DNA of 64,000 bases. Source: Saltatorellus ferox (GTDB taxonomy: Bacteria; Planctomycetota; UBA1135; GCA-002686595). The DNA is taken from contig CP036434.1 in NCBI GenBank assembly GCA_007751475.1, positions 2,232,001 to 2,296,000 of the forward strand, read 5' to 3'. A model generated the notes under the pieces. The model did not search any database. It was not told where the DNA came from and worked only from the letters and a program-made list of their open reading frames with translations. A program made the translations under genes and the position numbers. Position 1 is the stretch's first letter. Every line of letters begins with the position of its first letter. Below are positions 44,270-54,334 of this stretch, piece after piece.

Positions 44270-45742
44270 ATGACCGAGTTCTTCACCACTGCCCTGCTCC
44301 TGACCATTTTCGGGAGCCTGCTGATCACGAGTGCCTCGCTCAGTCGAACCCTCGAGCGGGTGGGCATTCCCGTGGCGCTGCTCTTCCTCTTCCTGGGGAT
44401 GCTGGCGGGCGAGCAGGGCATCGGGGGGATCGCCTTCGAGGACTACCGTTTCAGCTTCATCGTGGGGACGATCGCCCTCGTCCTCATCGTGTTCGACGGT
44501 GGATTCAATACCACGTACGCGTCCATCCGGGAGGGGATCCGTCCCGCGCTTCTACTGGCGACGGTCGGGGTGCTCCTCACGGCGGCGCTGACGGCCGTCT
44601 TCGCGCGCGCCATCGGCCTGTCGTGGGCAGAGGCGGTCCTGCTTGGCGCGGTCGTCTCTTCGACGGACGCTGCCACGGTCTTTGCCGTGATGCGCGGGAG
44701 CAAGCTCTCTCTGCAGCGAAGGGTGGGTACCACTCTCGAGCTCGAGTCAGGCCTGAACGACGCGGTGGCCGTGCTTCTCACGATCGGAGCCACCCAGGCC
44801 GTGGCGACCGGTGAAGTTCCCGGGGTTTCGGCCCTCTGGGGAGTGCCGTGGCAAATGGCCGTCGGGAGCCTGACAGGACTCGCCCTCGGGCGACTCGGGC
44901 GCTGGTTGCTCGTGCGCGTTCGTATCTCGACGGGCGGCCTCTACGCGGTCGTCACGATGGGCCTCGCCCTCTTCTCGTTCGGCATCGCGACGCTTCTCGG
45001 TGGGTCGGGTTTTCTCTCCGTCTTCGCCACGGCCAGCGTCCTCGGCAACGGGCGCATTCCCTACCAATCAGGTCTGCGCAGGATCCACGACGCCATGGCA
45101 TGGCTGAGCCAGGTGGCCATGTTCCTGATGCTCGGCTTCCTGGTGTTCCCGAGCCGTATCCTCTCGGTCGCGCTACCCGGCGTACTCCTCGCGCTCTTCC
45201 TGGCATTCGTGGCTCGGCCGATCGCGGTGGCGGCCTGCCTCCTGCCCTTCCGTTTCCCTGCCAAAGAGGTCGGCTACATCGGCTGGGTGGGCTTGCGGGG
45301 CGCCGTGCCGATCATTCTCGCGACCTACCCGGTGCTCTCGGGAGTCTCGGGCGCCGAGCGAGTGTTCGACATCGTCTTCGTTCTCGTGGTGGTCAACTCC
45401 CTCGTTCCGGGCGCAACGATTCGCAGGGTGACGAAGTGGCTCGATCTCGATGTTCCGCCCGCCGCCGAGCTCCATGCCACGCTGGAGATCACGTCGATGG
45501 GTGAGATCGACGGTGACCTCCTTCTGTTCCATATCGATTCCAGCGTCCTCGCCTGCGACGGCGCGATCCGCGACCTGCATCTACCAGAGGGCGCCTCGAT
45601 CGCGCTGATCGTCCGAGGATCGAAGCTGCTCGCGGCCCGGGGCCCGACGATTCTTCGCGCGGACGACCAGGTGTACGTCTTCAGTCAGCACGAGGACAGG
45701 GCGCTGGTGACGCTGATCTTCGGTCAGCCCAAGGATGTCTGA
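44270..45742 (+). CDS. Potassium/proton antiporter (NhaP2/CvrA type)
   Basis: The product has 490 residues from the ATG at 44270; upstream in-frame codons to 44162 are not family-like. About twelve membrane helices with CPA1/NhaP signatures: LFLFLGMLAGEQGIGGI, LIVFDGGFNTT, LLGAVVSSTDAATVFAVMRG (Ser-Ser-Thr-Asp ion site) and LESGLNDAVAVLLTIGA (Asn-Asp ion site). The C-terminal ~85 residues (from about 400) are a soluble TrkA-C-like domain (LPEGASIALIVRGSKLL, LRADDQVYVFS). It exchanges K+ or Na+ for H+ at the inner membrane. An AGGAGG lies about 95 bp upstream (44174-44180), too far to serve this start. Confidence 0.9.
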   Translation: MTEFFTTALLLTIFGSLLITSASLSRTLERVGIPVALLFLFLGMLAGEQGIGGIAFEDYRFSFIVGTIALVLIVFDGGFNTTYASIREGIRPALLLATVGVLLTAALTAVFARAIGLSWAEAVLLGAVVSSTDAATVFAVMRGSKLSLQRRVGTTLELESGLNDAVAVLLTIGATQAVATGEVPGVSALWGVPWQMAVGSLTGLALGRLGRWLLVRVRISTGGLYAVVTMGLALFSFGIATLLGGSGFLSVFATASVLGNGRIPYQSGLRRIHDAMAWLSQVAMFLMLGFLVFPSRILSVALPGVLLALFLAFVARPIAVAACLLPFRFPAKEVGYIGWVGLRGAVPIILATYPVLSGVSGAERVFDIVFVLVVVNSLVPGATIRRVTKWLDLDVPPAAELHATLEITSMGEIDGDLLLFHIDSSVLACDGAIRDLHLPEGASIALIVRGSKLLAARGPTILRADDQVYVFSQHEDRALVTLIFGQPKDV

Positions 45743-45768
45743 GGCCGGGTTGAGATTCGAACGAGCGA

Positions 45769-47205
45769 TCAGGCCAGGAGGCCGCGCACGACCGTTCCGT
45801 GTACGTCCGTCAGCCGGTATCGGCGTCCCTGGTGGCGGTAGGTCAGGCGCTCGTGGTCGATTCCCAGAAGATGGAGCAGCGTCGCGTTCAGGTCGTGGAC
45901 GTGCACCGGGTTCTCCGTGACGTTGTAGCTGAAGTCGTCCGTCGTGCCCCAGATCTGGCCCGCGCGCGAACCGCCGCCCGCCATCCACATCGACGTGCAG
46001 CGCGGATGGTGATCGCGGCCGTAGGTGGTCGGGGTCAGCGTGCCCTGGCAGTAGGCCGTGCGGCCGAACTCGCCGCCCCAGACGACGAGCGTGTCGTCGA
46101 GGAGGCCGAGGCGCTTGAGGTCCGTCACGAGCGCAGCGGACGCCTGGTCGACATCCTTGCACTGGGTTCGGATGCCTGCGGGTAGGCCCTCGTGCTGATC
46201 CCAGCCCTGGTGGAAGAGCTGGACGAAGCGCACGTCGCGCTCGAGCAGGCGGCGCGCCAGGAGGCAGTTCGCGGCGAACGTGCCGGGCTTGCGCGCGTCC
46301 TCACCGTAGAGCGCGAACGTCGAGTCGGGCTCCTCCGCGAAGTTCGCTGCTTCGGGGACGGACTCCTGCATCCGGTAGGCAAGTTCGGCCTGGTTCCAGC
46401 GGTCCAGCGCGGCCGTGTCACCCGTCTCCTGGAACATCGCGTCGGCCGCCCTGTGCTGTGCGTCGAGCATCCGGCGGCGCGTCGCGCGATCGATCCCCGC
46501 GGGGTCGCCGAGGAACAGCACGGGGTCGGCGCCTGCACGGAGCTGGACGCCCGCGTGCCGCGCGCTCAGGAACCCCGAGCCCCAGAGGCGATCGTAGAGC
46601 GGCTGGCCGCCCTTGCCCTGGGTCACGAGGGAACAGAACTGCGGCAGATCCGGGTTCAGCGTGCCGAGCCCGTAGCTCAACCAGGCGCCGAGGGAAGGGC
46701 GGCCCGCGATCTGCGAACCCGTGAGCGCGAAGGTGGCGGCGGGGTCGTGGTTGATCGCATCCGTGACGAGGGTACGCACGAGGCAGAGGTCGTCGGCGAT
46801 CTTCGCGGTATGGGGGAGGAGGTCGGAGACCTCCATGCCGCACTCACCGTGGCGCGCGAACGGGAAGTGAGAACCGGCGAGCGGCAGCGACGCCTGGTTC
46901 CCCGACATCCCGGTGAGGCGCTGGCCCTTGCGCACCGACTCCGGAAGCTCCTCGCCGTTGCGCGACTGGAGGATCGGCTTGTGATCGAACAGGTCGATCT
47001 GCGAGGGGCCGCCGCTCATGAAGAGATGGACGACGCGGCGCGCGCGCGGAGCGTGGTGTGGCCCGTTCTGGCGCGCCGTTCCTGGGTTTGCCTGGGTGGG
47101 CGGAGTCTCGCCGAGCGCGAGACCGGCCAGCCCCGCGCCCGCGCCACGGAGCAGTGTGCGCCGATCGATTCGGAGGTCTTCGTGCATCGGGGTCACCTGG
47201 TTCAT
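45769..47205 (-). CDS. DUF1501 family Tat-exported protein
   Basis: The product has 478 residues from the ATG at 47205; a TTG at 47223 overlapping the preceding gene is also possible. A Tat-type signal (RRTLLRGAGAGLAGLALG) leads the family core: LFMSGGPSQIDLFDHKP, GGEFGRTAYCQG, HHPRCTSMWMAGGG and the end with TDVHGTVV. These are hallmark DUF1501 (sulfatase-fold-like) motifs of planctomycetes. The function is unknown; a periplasmic hydrolase is a common guess. It directly follows the PSCyt/DUF1553 gene, the standard two-gene pair in this phylum, with start and stop within a few bases. Confidence 0.92.
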   Translation of the reverse strand: MNQVTPMHEDLRIDRRTLLRGAGAGLAGLALGETPPTQANPGTARQNGPHHAPRARRVVHLFMSGGPSQIDLFDHKPILQSRNGEELPESVRKGQRLTGMSGNQASLPLAGSHFPFARHGECGMEVSDLLPHTAKIADDLCLVRTLVTDAINHDPAATFALTGSQIAGRPSLGAWLSYGLGTLNPDLPQFCSLVTQGKGGQPLYDRLWGSGFLSARHAGVQLRAGADPVLFLGDPAGIDRATRRRMLDAQHRAADAMFQETGDTAALDRWNQAELAYRMQESVPEAANFAEEPDSTFALYGEDARKPGTFAANCLLARRLLERDVRFVQLFHQGWDQHEGLPAGIRTQCKDVDQASAALVTDLKRLGLLDDTLVVWGGEFGRTAYCQGTLTPTTYGRDHHPRCTSMWMAGGGSRAGQIWGTTDDFSYNVTENPVHVHDLNATLLHLLGIDHERLTYRHQGRRYRLTDVHGTVVRGLLA

Positions 47206-47219
47206 GGGGGAGGGCACGA

Positions 47220-50200
47220 TCAACGCCTCTGGACGACGTCCTGGAAACCGAGCAGGGTGCTCGCCACGACTGCGGTCGCGGCGACCTCGATGCTGACGGT
47301 CTCGTCGACTGGCTCACTGCGCGCCGTTTCTGCGTCCGCCACGACGGGATGAACGGCTCGCTCCAGATCGAATCCAGCGAGAGCGACCGCTTCGGCCGGC
47401 GCTGCGCGGTAGATCTCGCGCTGCTCGTCGAGAAGCTCCGCCATGGCGTTGCGCTCGCCCTCCAGCGGCTCTCGCGTCAGCAGCGCGCGGAAGAGGTAGT
47501 CGACGCGCTTGCCGATGTCGTCGCCGCCCGCGTCCACGGCGGCCGCCCCGAGGGCGGCCGCCACCGCCACGAACTGGGGATCGTTCCAGAGCGCGAGGGT
47601 CTGGAGCGGCGTCGACGTGGAGCCTCGCTTCACGGTGCAGACCTCGCGCGAGGGCGCATTGAACATCGTCATCGTCGGTGGCGGCGAGGTGCGGCGCCAG
47701 AACGAGTACATGCTGCGCCGCGTCAGGTCCTGTCCGCGGCCGACGGGGTAGACGACGCCGCGCTTCTCCTGCCAGAGCCCCGGGGGCTGATAGGGGTAGA
47801 CGGACGGACCGCCGCGCTGCTCGCGCAGGAGGCCCGCGGCGAACAGCGCAGCGTCGCGCACGACCTCGGCCGAGCGGCGCGTGGTCGCCGCCCGCGAGAA
47901 GAGCGAGCCGTCCGGGTCGCCCGTGAGGCTGGCCTCCGACGCGCGGCTCGACTGCCGATAGGTGGCGGACAGCGCGAAGCGCCGCAGCATCGCGCGGTAG
48001 TCCCAGCCGGAGTCGACGAAGTCCCGCGTGAGCGTGTCGAGCAGCGCGAGGTGCACGGGCTCCTGGCACTGGCTTCCCATGTCCTCGGGCGTGGGGACGA
48101 GGCCCACGCCGAAGGCCTGGCGCCACAGCCGGTCGATCTGGACGCGGGTGGTGAGCGGGTGATCCGGGTGCGTCAGCCAGCGGGCGAGATCGAGCCGCGT
48201 GGAAGGCGCTTCGTCCGTGAAGCGGGGCAGAGCCTCCGGCGTGGCAGGTTCCACCGCGTCGCCGCGGTTCTTGTAGTCGCCGCGATGCAGCACGTGGGCG
48301 ACGTGCCTGGCGGCGGGGAGATCCGGTGATGCTTCCATCGCCATGATCTGGCGTATCCCATCGCGGAGTCGGTCTCGCCGCTCGCGCGCTGCCTGGAGCT
48401 CCGCGAGTGCGTTCGCGTACTCTTCCGGAAGGCTCTCGGGCAGAGGAGCGCCGCCGCGAGCGGCCACAGCGATCGACTCGTCGCTGGCGACGTGCCCGCA
48501 GACGAAGACGTCGTCGACCCCGCCGCCGCGGAAGCCCTTGTCGCGGAAGCGGCTGCCGATCGTGAGGTCGCCGATGGAGCCGCCGCGGATCGTGCGGGTC
48601 AGGTGATCGCGGATCACCTCGACCGGCGCCTCGACGCCGTCGAGGTAGAGCTTCAGCCCGGCCGCGCGGCTCGAACCGTCGTAGGTGAAGGCGACGTGGG
48701 TCCAGGCCTCGATCGGCAGCGGGTCTGCCGAGCGAATCGCGATGGCGTCGCCGGGCCAGAAGTGAACGAGGGCGACGAGCAGGTGCCCGTCATCGATCAG
48801 CATCTGGTAGCCGCGGCTGCCGGAGTCGGTCCACGACTTCGTCCGATGGATGACGACAGCGCGCTCCAGCACCTGGGCATCGTTCGGAACGCAGAGGCGC
48901 AGGCCCACCGAGATGGGCTCGCTGCGCTCGATGATCCCCGTTCCAGGGAACGCGACGGCGTTCTCGCCGGACAGTCGGTACGCGACGCCGCCTGCGCGCT
49001 CGATGGCCGCTGGCTCGCCGCCGAGCACGTAGTGTGCGTTCGGCTTGCGCGCGGGTGATTCGAAGTCGACGAAGACCGGCAGGTCCAGCGCGACGAGGCT
49101 ATCGCTCTCCGGGTCGAGCGGAGGGAGCGTCGCCTCGAGTTCGGCGACCCGTGCTTCTAGTTCGGAAAGCTCCGTGACCTGCTCGTCGGTCGGCAGATCG
49201 AGCGCCGGCGTCGGCACCGCGTTCGTGAAGTGCGAGTAGAGACCGGACTCGTCGATGTCGTCGAAGAACGCGAACAGGCTGAAGTAGTCCTTCTGGGTGA
49301 TCGGATCGAACTTGTGGTCGTGGCAGCGCGCGCAGCCGATCGTGAGGCCCAGGAACGCGCCCGCCATCGTCTCGACGCGATCGCAGACCGACTCGACGCG
49401 GTACTCTTCCTCGACGCTCCCGCCCTCGTTGGTCTGACGGTGCAGTCGGTTGAAGGCCGTCGCGAGCCGGGTCTCCTGCGTTGCTTCGGGGAGCAGATCC
49501 CCTGCGAGCTGCTGGGTCACGAACTCGTCGTAGGGCAGGTTGGCGGCGAACGCACCGATCAACCAGTCGCGCCACGGCCAGACGTTCATGCCGACGTCGG
49601 ACTGGTAGCCGAACGTGTCCGCGTAGCGCGCCACGTCGAGCCAGCCCGCCGCCATGTGCTCGGCGTGTCGCTGGCTCGCGAGCAGGCGTTCGACCGCGCG
49701 CTCGTAGCGATCGGCGCCCTCGTCGCGGAGGTAGGCATCGAGTTCCAGGACGGTGGGCGGGAGGCCCGTCAGGTCGAGATGGACGCGGCGGAGGAGCGTC
49801 GCCGGGTCCGCGGGTGGCGCGGGGGCAAGGCCGGCTTCCTCTAGCTTTGCGTGCACGAAGAGATCGAGCGGGTCGCGGGCCCAGGCGGCGCCTGCTTCGG
49901 TGTCGGGTGCTCCATGGCGGATCGGCGCTGCGAAGGACCAGTGCTCCGTGTACTCGGCTCCCTCATCGATCCAGCGCGCGAGCAGGCCGATCTCCTCGTC
50001 GGTCAGGGAGAGCTTCGACTCGGGCGGCGGCATCACGCGCTTCGCGCTCGCGTGCGTGATGCGGCTCAGCAGTTCACTGCCCGCGCTGTCCCCCGGAACG
50101 ATGGCAGCGGGCACCCGGGCGAGGTCGTCGATCGCGGAGTCGCGAACGTCGAGACGAAGATCGGCGGCCACGCTCGCAGCATCCGGTCCGTGGCACTGGA

Positions 50201-50321
50201 AGCAGCGATCGGTGAGGATCGGGCGGATCTGCGACGCGAAGTCGATGCGGCCCGTGGTCGCCTGTGGGGGCGACGCCGGGGCGCTCGTCAGGAGCAAAAG
50301 GAAACTGAGCAGCGGCACCAT
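47220..50321 (-). CDS. PSCyt1-DUF1549-LamG-DUF1553 planctomycete cytochrome protein
   Basis: The product has 1033 residues with a signal peptide (VPLLSFLLLLTSAPAS). Residues 25-125 are a PSCyt1 domain with a c-type haem site in ILTDRCFQCHGPD. PSCyt2/DUF1549 (about 150-400: DPLDLFVHAKLEEAGLAPAP, DLTGLPPTVLELDAYL, GCARCHDHKFDPITQKDYFSLFAFF) contains another CxxCH. A LamG/concanavalin-like segment (about 450-610) is inserted. DUF1553/PSD1 (about 680-1000) closes with RSMYSFWRRTSPPPTMTMFN and LQTLALWNDPQFV. It is a periplasmic haem protein of unknown reaction, usually proposed to help degrade complex polysaccharides. It forms an operon with the DUF1501 gene. Confidence 0.92.
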   Translation of the reverse strand: MVPLLSFLLLLTSAPASPPQATTGRIDFASQIRPILTDRCFQCHGPDAASVAADLRLDVRDSAIDDLARVPAAIVPGDSAGSELLSRITHASAKRVMPPPESKLSLTDEEIGLLARWIDEGAEYTEHWSFAAPIRHGAPDTEAGAAWARDPLDLFVHAKLEEAGLAPAPPADPATLLRRVHLDLTGLPPTVLELDAYLRDEGADRYERAVERLLASQRHAEHMAAGWLDVARYADTFGYQSDVGMNVWPWRDWLIGAFAANLPYDEFVTQQLAGDLLPEATQETRLATAFNRLHRQTNEGGSVEEEYRVESVCDRVETMAGAFLGLTIGCARCHDHKFDPITQKDYFSLFAFFDDIDESGLYSHFTNAVPTPALDLPTDEQVTELSELEARVAELEATLPPLDPESDSLVALDLPVFVDFESPARKPNAHYVLGGEPAAIERAGGVAYRLSGENAVAFPGTGIIERSEPISVGLRLCVPNDAQVLERAVVIHRTKSWTDSGSRGYQMLIDDGHLLVALVHFWPGDAIAIRSADPLPIEAWTHVAFTYDGSSRAAGLKLYLDGVEAPVEVIRDHLTRTIRGGSIGDLTIGSRFRDKGFRGGGVDDVFVCGHVASDESIAVAARGGAPLPESLPEEYANALAELQAARERRDRLRDGIRQIMAMEASPDLPAARHVAHVLHRGDYKNRGDAVEPATPEALPRFTDEAPSTRLDLARWLTHPDHPLTTRVQIDRLWRQAFGVGLVPTPEDMGSQCQEPVHLALLDTLTRDFVDSGWDYRAMLRRFALSATYRQSSRASEASLTGDPDGSLFSRAATTRRSAEVVRDAALFAAGLLREQRGGPSVYPYQPPGLWQEKRGVVYPVGRGQDLTRRSMYSFWRRTSPPPTMTMFNAPSREVCTVKRGSTSTPLQTLALWNDPQFVAVAAALGAAAVDAGGDDIGKRVDYLFRALLTREPLEGERNAMAELLDEQREIYRAAPAEAVALAGFDLERAVHPVVADAETARSEPVDETVSIEVAATAVVASTLLGFQDVVQRR

Positions 50322-50330
50322 GGGGTGAGC

Positions 50331-53300
50331 CTACTTGAACACTTCCGCGTTCTTGTTGCCTCCCGACATCAGGTAGGCGACGAGGTCCTTGAGCTCATCT
50401 GGGTTGAGCGTGTTCAGGAGACCCACCGGCATCTGCGAAAGCTCGGCCTCCTTGATCCCCGTGACCTCGGAAGCCAGGAACACCACCGGATCAGCCGCCG
50501 GGTCGCGGGGGTAGACGACGATCTCGCCCTCTTCCTCGACCATGATGCCCTCGGCGATCTGTCCGTTTCCGTCCGCGACCACGTGCGCGCCGTACTGGTC
50601 CGAGATGATCTTGCTCGGTTCCACGATCGCCTCGACGAGGTCACCCATCGAGAACTTGTTGGCGACGGTCGAGAGATCGGGCCCGATGGCGCCGCCGGCT
50701 CCGTCGAAGCGGTGGCACGCGCTGCACGAGATCGCGTGGTAGAGGTTCTGTCCATGGTCGAAGCTGCGTCCCGAAAGACCGGAGTCGACGACCGCCATGA
50801 CGTCCTCGACCGTCCAGTCGCGGCCGGGCCCCGTGGGCGGCGTGACCTCGAAGTCGAGCTTGGCGATGAGCGGCTGGCCGAGGAGACCGGCGAGCGCGCG
50901 CTCCTCGGCGGGCTCGAGTGTGTCGATGGCGTCCAGGCGTATGTTCTCCAGGAAGCCCGAGTAGCTCGCGCCTCCCGGGTGCTGGGCCGCCACGGGGAAG
51001 AACTGGAAGTACTCCTTCCGCAGGGGAAGCGTCCAGCCCGCCGTGGCCGTGCGGAGGCTGAGCGCCACCTGGATGTCCTCGAGCGGCGGCATGTTCGCCA
51101 GCATCTTCGCGATGGGCCCGCCGTAGCCGTCGTTCCGCTGGATGAGGTCGGCCCAGGGAGGGAGTTCGGTGGTCTGTTCCTGACGCATGAACGCGATCCC
51201 CTTCGCGACGACGTCCGGAGAGTCCAGGGCGACCAGCAGGGGCACCAGTTCAGCGTTCAGTGCGCTGGAAGCGGCGGGGTACAGGGGCTCGATGGCTTCG
51301 AGGACTGCGCTGCGCAGCTCCCCTTCCGGGACGCCGAGGCGGATGAACGCCAGGGAGCACGCGCGGAGCGCGCCGAGCTGCACGGACTCGTCCAGCGCGT
51401 TCCAGTCGAGGGTGCCCAGGCGGGCGAGGACTTCAGGGAGGTCGTCCGGGGAGCCCTGGCGCGCCAGCGCGACCATGGCGGTCACGAGCGCCTGGGAGCG
51501 GGCCTCCTGGAGGGCTCGCTGGCGCCAGGATTCGACGGGCTGATTCTCGATCGCGATGCGCGCGGCGAAGCGAACGAAACGGTCGGTGGAGTCGAGATGC
51601 GGCCAGGCGGCATCGACGGCGCGCGGGTCGATGCGTCCGTGGAACGCCTCGAGCTGGCGTCGCAGCTTGCGGGCGTCGTCGGTGCCAGCGAGGTCCGAAG
51701 GCGATTCGGGCTGGACGGGGTCGGTGGACTCCTCGCCGCGGTACACGATGCGATACAGCGCGGACTCGGTCCCGCGCCCGCCGACCGTGAAGTAGAGCGC
51801 GCCGTCGGTTCCGACGATCGTGTCGGTCACCGGGAGCGGCTTGGCCCAGGCGAAATCCTCCTTGGTCGCGACGTAGGTCGATCCCTTCTCCTCCGTGTGG
51901 ATCGCGTAGATCGTCCCGTAGGTCCAGTCGAGGATGAAGAGCGCCCGCTGGTATCGAGCCGGGAATCTGGCGCCGGTTCCGAAGACGATACCGGTGGGGG
52001 ACCCCGGTCCGATCTCGATGACGGGCGGGAGCGAGTCCTCGTAGTAGGGCGGCCACTTACCGGTCCCGCCGCGCCAGCCGAACTCGGAGCCGCTCGTCGC
52101 GTGGCACACGCGGGTGGGGCGGTACCACGGCAGGCCCGTGTCGTACTCCATGTCCGCGTCGTACGTGAATATCTCGCCGTCCTGGTTGAGGGCGATGTCG
52201 TACTGGTTGCGATAGCCGTTGCTCAGGATCTCGACGTTCGTTCCGTCTGGATCACAGCGCGCGATCCAGCCCGCGGGCGCCATCATCCCGACCGCGTGGC
52301 CGTTGGCGTCCCAGAGGCGGGGGAGGAGCAGGTCCTCGTCCCAGTTCGAGGGGGCGCGTGAGCGGTCGAAGTCGGGGACGTCGGTGTGGTTGCCGCCGAT
52401 GAAGTAGAGCCCCTTGCCATCCTCGGTCGGGATGACGGCGTGGACGCCGTGTTCGCCGCCGCTCTTGGACTGGTTCACGATCTTCGTCGCGCTGTCGAGC
52501 CGGTCGTCGCCGTCGGTGTCGCGGATGCGCCAGAGGCCTTGACCGTAGACGTTGGCGTAGAGGGAGTCGAAGGCCCAGCAGAGCCCCTGGGCTCCGCTGA
52601 CGCCCGCGTCGACTCGCTCGACGGTCGTGACCGCGTCCGGATCGCCGAGTGACGCGGGCGTGATGCGGTAGATGCCCGCGCCCGCCTGGTCGCTGGCGTA
52701 GAGCCGTCCCCTGTCGTCCGTGGTCAGCGAGACCCAGGAACCCTGGATCTTGCGCGGAACCTCGTACAGCAGCTCTGCTTCGAAGCCGCCTTGGAGGTGC
52801 AGGCCAGGCGCAGCGCGCACCTGCTGGGTCCGTGGCCGCGTCGCTTCCTCCGAGAGGATGCCGAAGTTCTGGAGGCCCACCTCGCCCGTCCAGGGGAGAT
52901 CCTGATCCCCGACCATGCCGAGGACGTCAGCCTTCGACCAGATGCCGGCCCGCGCGTTCTCGGGGCTGGCGGCGTCCCATGTGCCGTCCGTGACCAGGAC
53001 CGTCTCCTTGCCGATCGCGAGCCGAAGGGCGAGGCCCGCGGGTCCTCCCTCGTTCGTCCCGCGGATCTCGATCGTGTTCGTCCCGACCACCAGCGAACCG
53101 GAGACATCGGTGGCGAGGACGCGGTTCCAGCTGGAGTGGTTCGCGACGGTCTGATCGTTGACGATCACCATCATGACGTTGTCGCAGCTCGCGGTCAGCA
53201 TGGCCGCGACCTCCACCTCGTCCTCGAGGTCGAAGGATGTCCTGAACATCACCCGCTCGTTCGCGCTGACGGGCTCGAGCCAGACCCACGCGGGCCTCGC

Positions 53301-53417
53301 CTGATCCTGTGACATCTGTTCCCGAGGCTGCACTTCCGTGAAGGCCTCGGTCGGAACGAGGAGAGCCCACGGGGTCGCTGCGGTCAATGCTGCCAGGAGC
53401 AGGGGAAGTTGGGTCAT
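50331..53417 (-). CDS. PVC-type propeller protein with HEAT-like region and C-terminal cytochrome c
   Basis: The product has 1028 residues with a signal peptide. A Gal-binding-like/jelly-roll module occupies about residues 45-180. A six-bladed glucose/sorbosone dehydrogenase-like propeller follows (about 205-560: LTTDDRGRLYASDQAGAGIY, YRNQYDIALNQDGEIFTYDAD, SEFGWRGGTGKWPPYYEDSLPP). An alpha-helical HEAT-like stretch (about 590-830) leads to a C-terminal cytochrome c domain with CSACH and a terminal LxxLVAYLMSGG. This architecture (PVC-type haem-binding CxxCH) is specific to planctomycetes and relatives. The propeller may oxidise a sugar and pass electrons to the haem; this is inference. It lies immediately upstream of the PSCyt gene on the same strand (9 bp apart). 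Confidence 0.92.
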   Translation of the reverse strand: MTQLPLLLAALTAATPWALLVPTEAFTEVQPREQMSQDQARPAWVWLEPVSANERVMFRTSFDLEDEVEVAAMLTASCDNVMMVIVNDQTVANHSSWNRVLATDVSGSLVVGTNTIEIRGTNEGGPAGLALRLAIGKETVLVTDGTWDAASPENARAGIWSKADVLGMVGDQDLPWTGEVGLQNFGILSEEATRPRTQQVRAAPGLHLQGGFEAELLYEVPRKIQGSWVSLTTDDRGRLYASDQAGAGIYRITPASLGDPDAVTTVERVDAGVSGAQGLCWAFDSLYANVYGQGLWRIRDTDGDDRLDSATKIVNQSKSGGEHGVHAVIPTEDGKGLYFIGGNHTDVPDFDRSRAPSNWDEDLLLPRLWDANGHAVGMMAPAGWIARCDPDGTNVEILSNGYRNQYDIALNQDGEIFTYDADMEYDTGLPWYRPTRVCHATSGSEFGWRGGTGKWPPYYEDSLPPVIEIGPGSPTGIVFGTGARFPARYQRALFILDWTYGTIYAIHTEEKGSTYVATKEDFAWAKPLPVTDTIVGTDGALYFTVGGRGTESALYRIVYRGEESTDPVQPESPSDLAGTDDARKLRRQLEAFHGRIDPRAVDAAWPHLDSTDRFVRFAARIAIENQPVESWRQRALQEARSQALVTAMVALARQGSPDDLPEVLARLGTLDWNALDESVQLGALRACSLAFIRLGVPEGELRSAVLEAIEPLYPAASSALNAELVPLLVALDSPDVVAKGIAFMRQEQTTELPPWADLIQRNDGYGGPIAKMLANMPPLEDIQVALSLRTATAGWTLPLRKEYFQFFPVAAQHPGGASYSGFLENIRLDAIDTLEPAEERALAGLLGQPLIAKLDFEVTPPTGPGRDWTVEDVMAVVDSGLSGRSFDHGQNLYHAISCSACHRFDGAGGAIGPDLSTVANKFSMGDLVEAIVEPSKIISDQYGAHVVADGNGQIAEGIMVEEEGEIVVYPRDPAADPVVFLASEVTGIKEAELSQMPVGLLNTLNPDELKDLVAYLMSGGNKNAEVFK

Positions 53418-53619
53418 CGGTCTCTGGGCTCAAGCCCGTGCGGGGCGGGGAGAGGGGCGGGGATCGTTCCATGAAGGCAAGCCTGGGCCAGCTCTCCGTT
53501 CGGAACAGGGAGATCCTACTGCGTCCCCCGGCGCGCGCCCACGCTCCGAACCTCTTCGCCCGATCCGCCCGGCTGGACCTTTACTTCCCTCGATCACTCC
53601 CGACGGTACATTCACGCCC

Positions 53620-54279
53620 ATGGCCCATGCCGCACCTGGAGATCGACCTGCCCGAGAGGTGCACTGCGCCGACGCGCTGGAATGGCTTCCTACGAACCCG
53701 CTCTCGGATGATTGCGCGTTGCTGACCTCGCTCCCCGACCTCTCCGAGTTTCGCAGGACGACGATCGACGAATGGGTGGCCTGGTTCGACGCTGCGGCAG
53801 AAGCGGTCCTGCGGGCGACGCCCGACGGCTCGGTCGCGATGTTCTACCAGTCCGACGTGCGCCTCGACGGCCGCTGGATCGACAAGGGGTACCTCGTGCA
53901 GCGCGCAGCTGAGCGCACCGGTGACTCACTGCAATGGCACCGGATCGTTTGCCGTGCACCGGCAGGAACGCCGACCGGTCGTCGTCCGGGCTATGCCCAT
54001 CTGCTGTGCTTCTCGCGCGGATTCCGAGCGCCAGAAGCGGACGGCGCACCTGACGTCGTGCCGGAGATGGGAAGCATGATCTGGTCCCGCGCCACGGGAA
54101 CCGCCGCGTGCGAGTTTGCGCTGGAATGGCTGCGCCAGCACACGAAGGCGCGGGTCGTGGTCGATCCCTTCTGCGGCCACGGGACGGTGCTGGCGATCGC
54201 CAATCGCCTCGGGTTGGGGGCCATCGGCGTCGAGCGATCACCGGGGCGGGCGAAGAAGGCCCGCCAGCTACAGCTCTGA
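53620..54279 (+). CDS. DNA-methyltransferase-like SAM-dependent enzyme
   Basis: The product has 219 residues from the ATG at 53620. The SAM-binding motif is DPFCGHGTVLAIANRLGLGAIGVE near the C-terminus, and a catalytic-region equivalent TSLPDLSEF lies near residue 32. This order (catalytic motif before the SAM motif) matches beta-type N4/N6 DNA amino-methylases, but the usual TSPPY is TSLPD, so the target may differ or be RNA or another molecule. There is no target-recognition domain and no restriction endonuclease nearby, so a restriction-modification role is not supported. Divergent from the cytochrome gene. Confidence 0.75.
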   Translation: MAHAAPGDRPAREVHCADALEWLPTNPLSDDCALLTSLPDLSEFRRTTIDEWVAWFDAAAEAVLRATPDGSVAMFYQSDVRLDGRWIDKGYLVQRAAERTGDSLQWHRIVCRAPAGTPTGRRPGYAHLLCFSRGFRAPEADGAPDVVPEMGSMIWSRATGTAACEFALEWLRQHTKARVVVDPFCGHGTVLAIANRLGLGAIGVERSPGRAKKARQLQL

Positions 54280-54334
54280 TTTCGCGGAGAACGACGCATT
54301 CAGGACCTCTCGGCCTGGTGCTACCGGTCTGGTG

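Noticed and set aside
53620..54279. Restriction-modification system
   Set aside because: Only a small methylase-like gene is present; no endonuclease or specificity gene flanks it.
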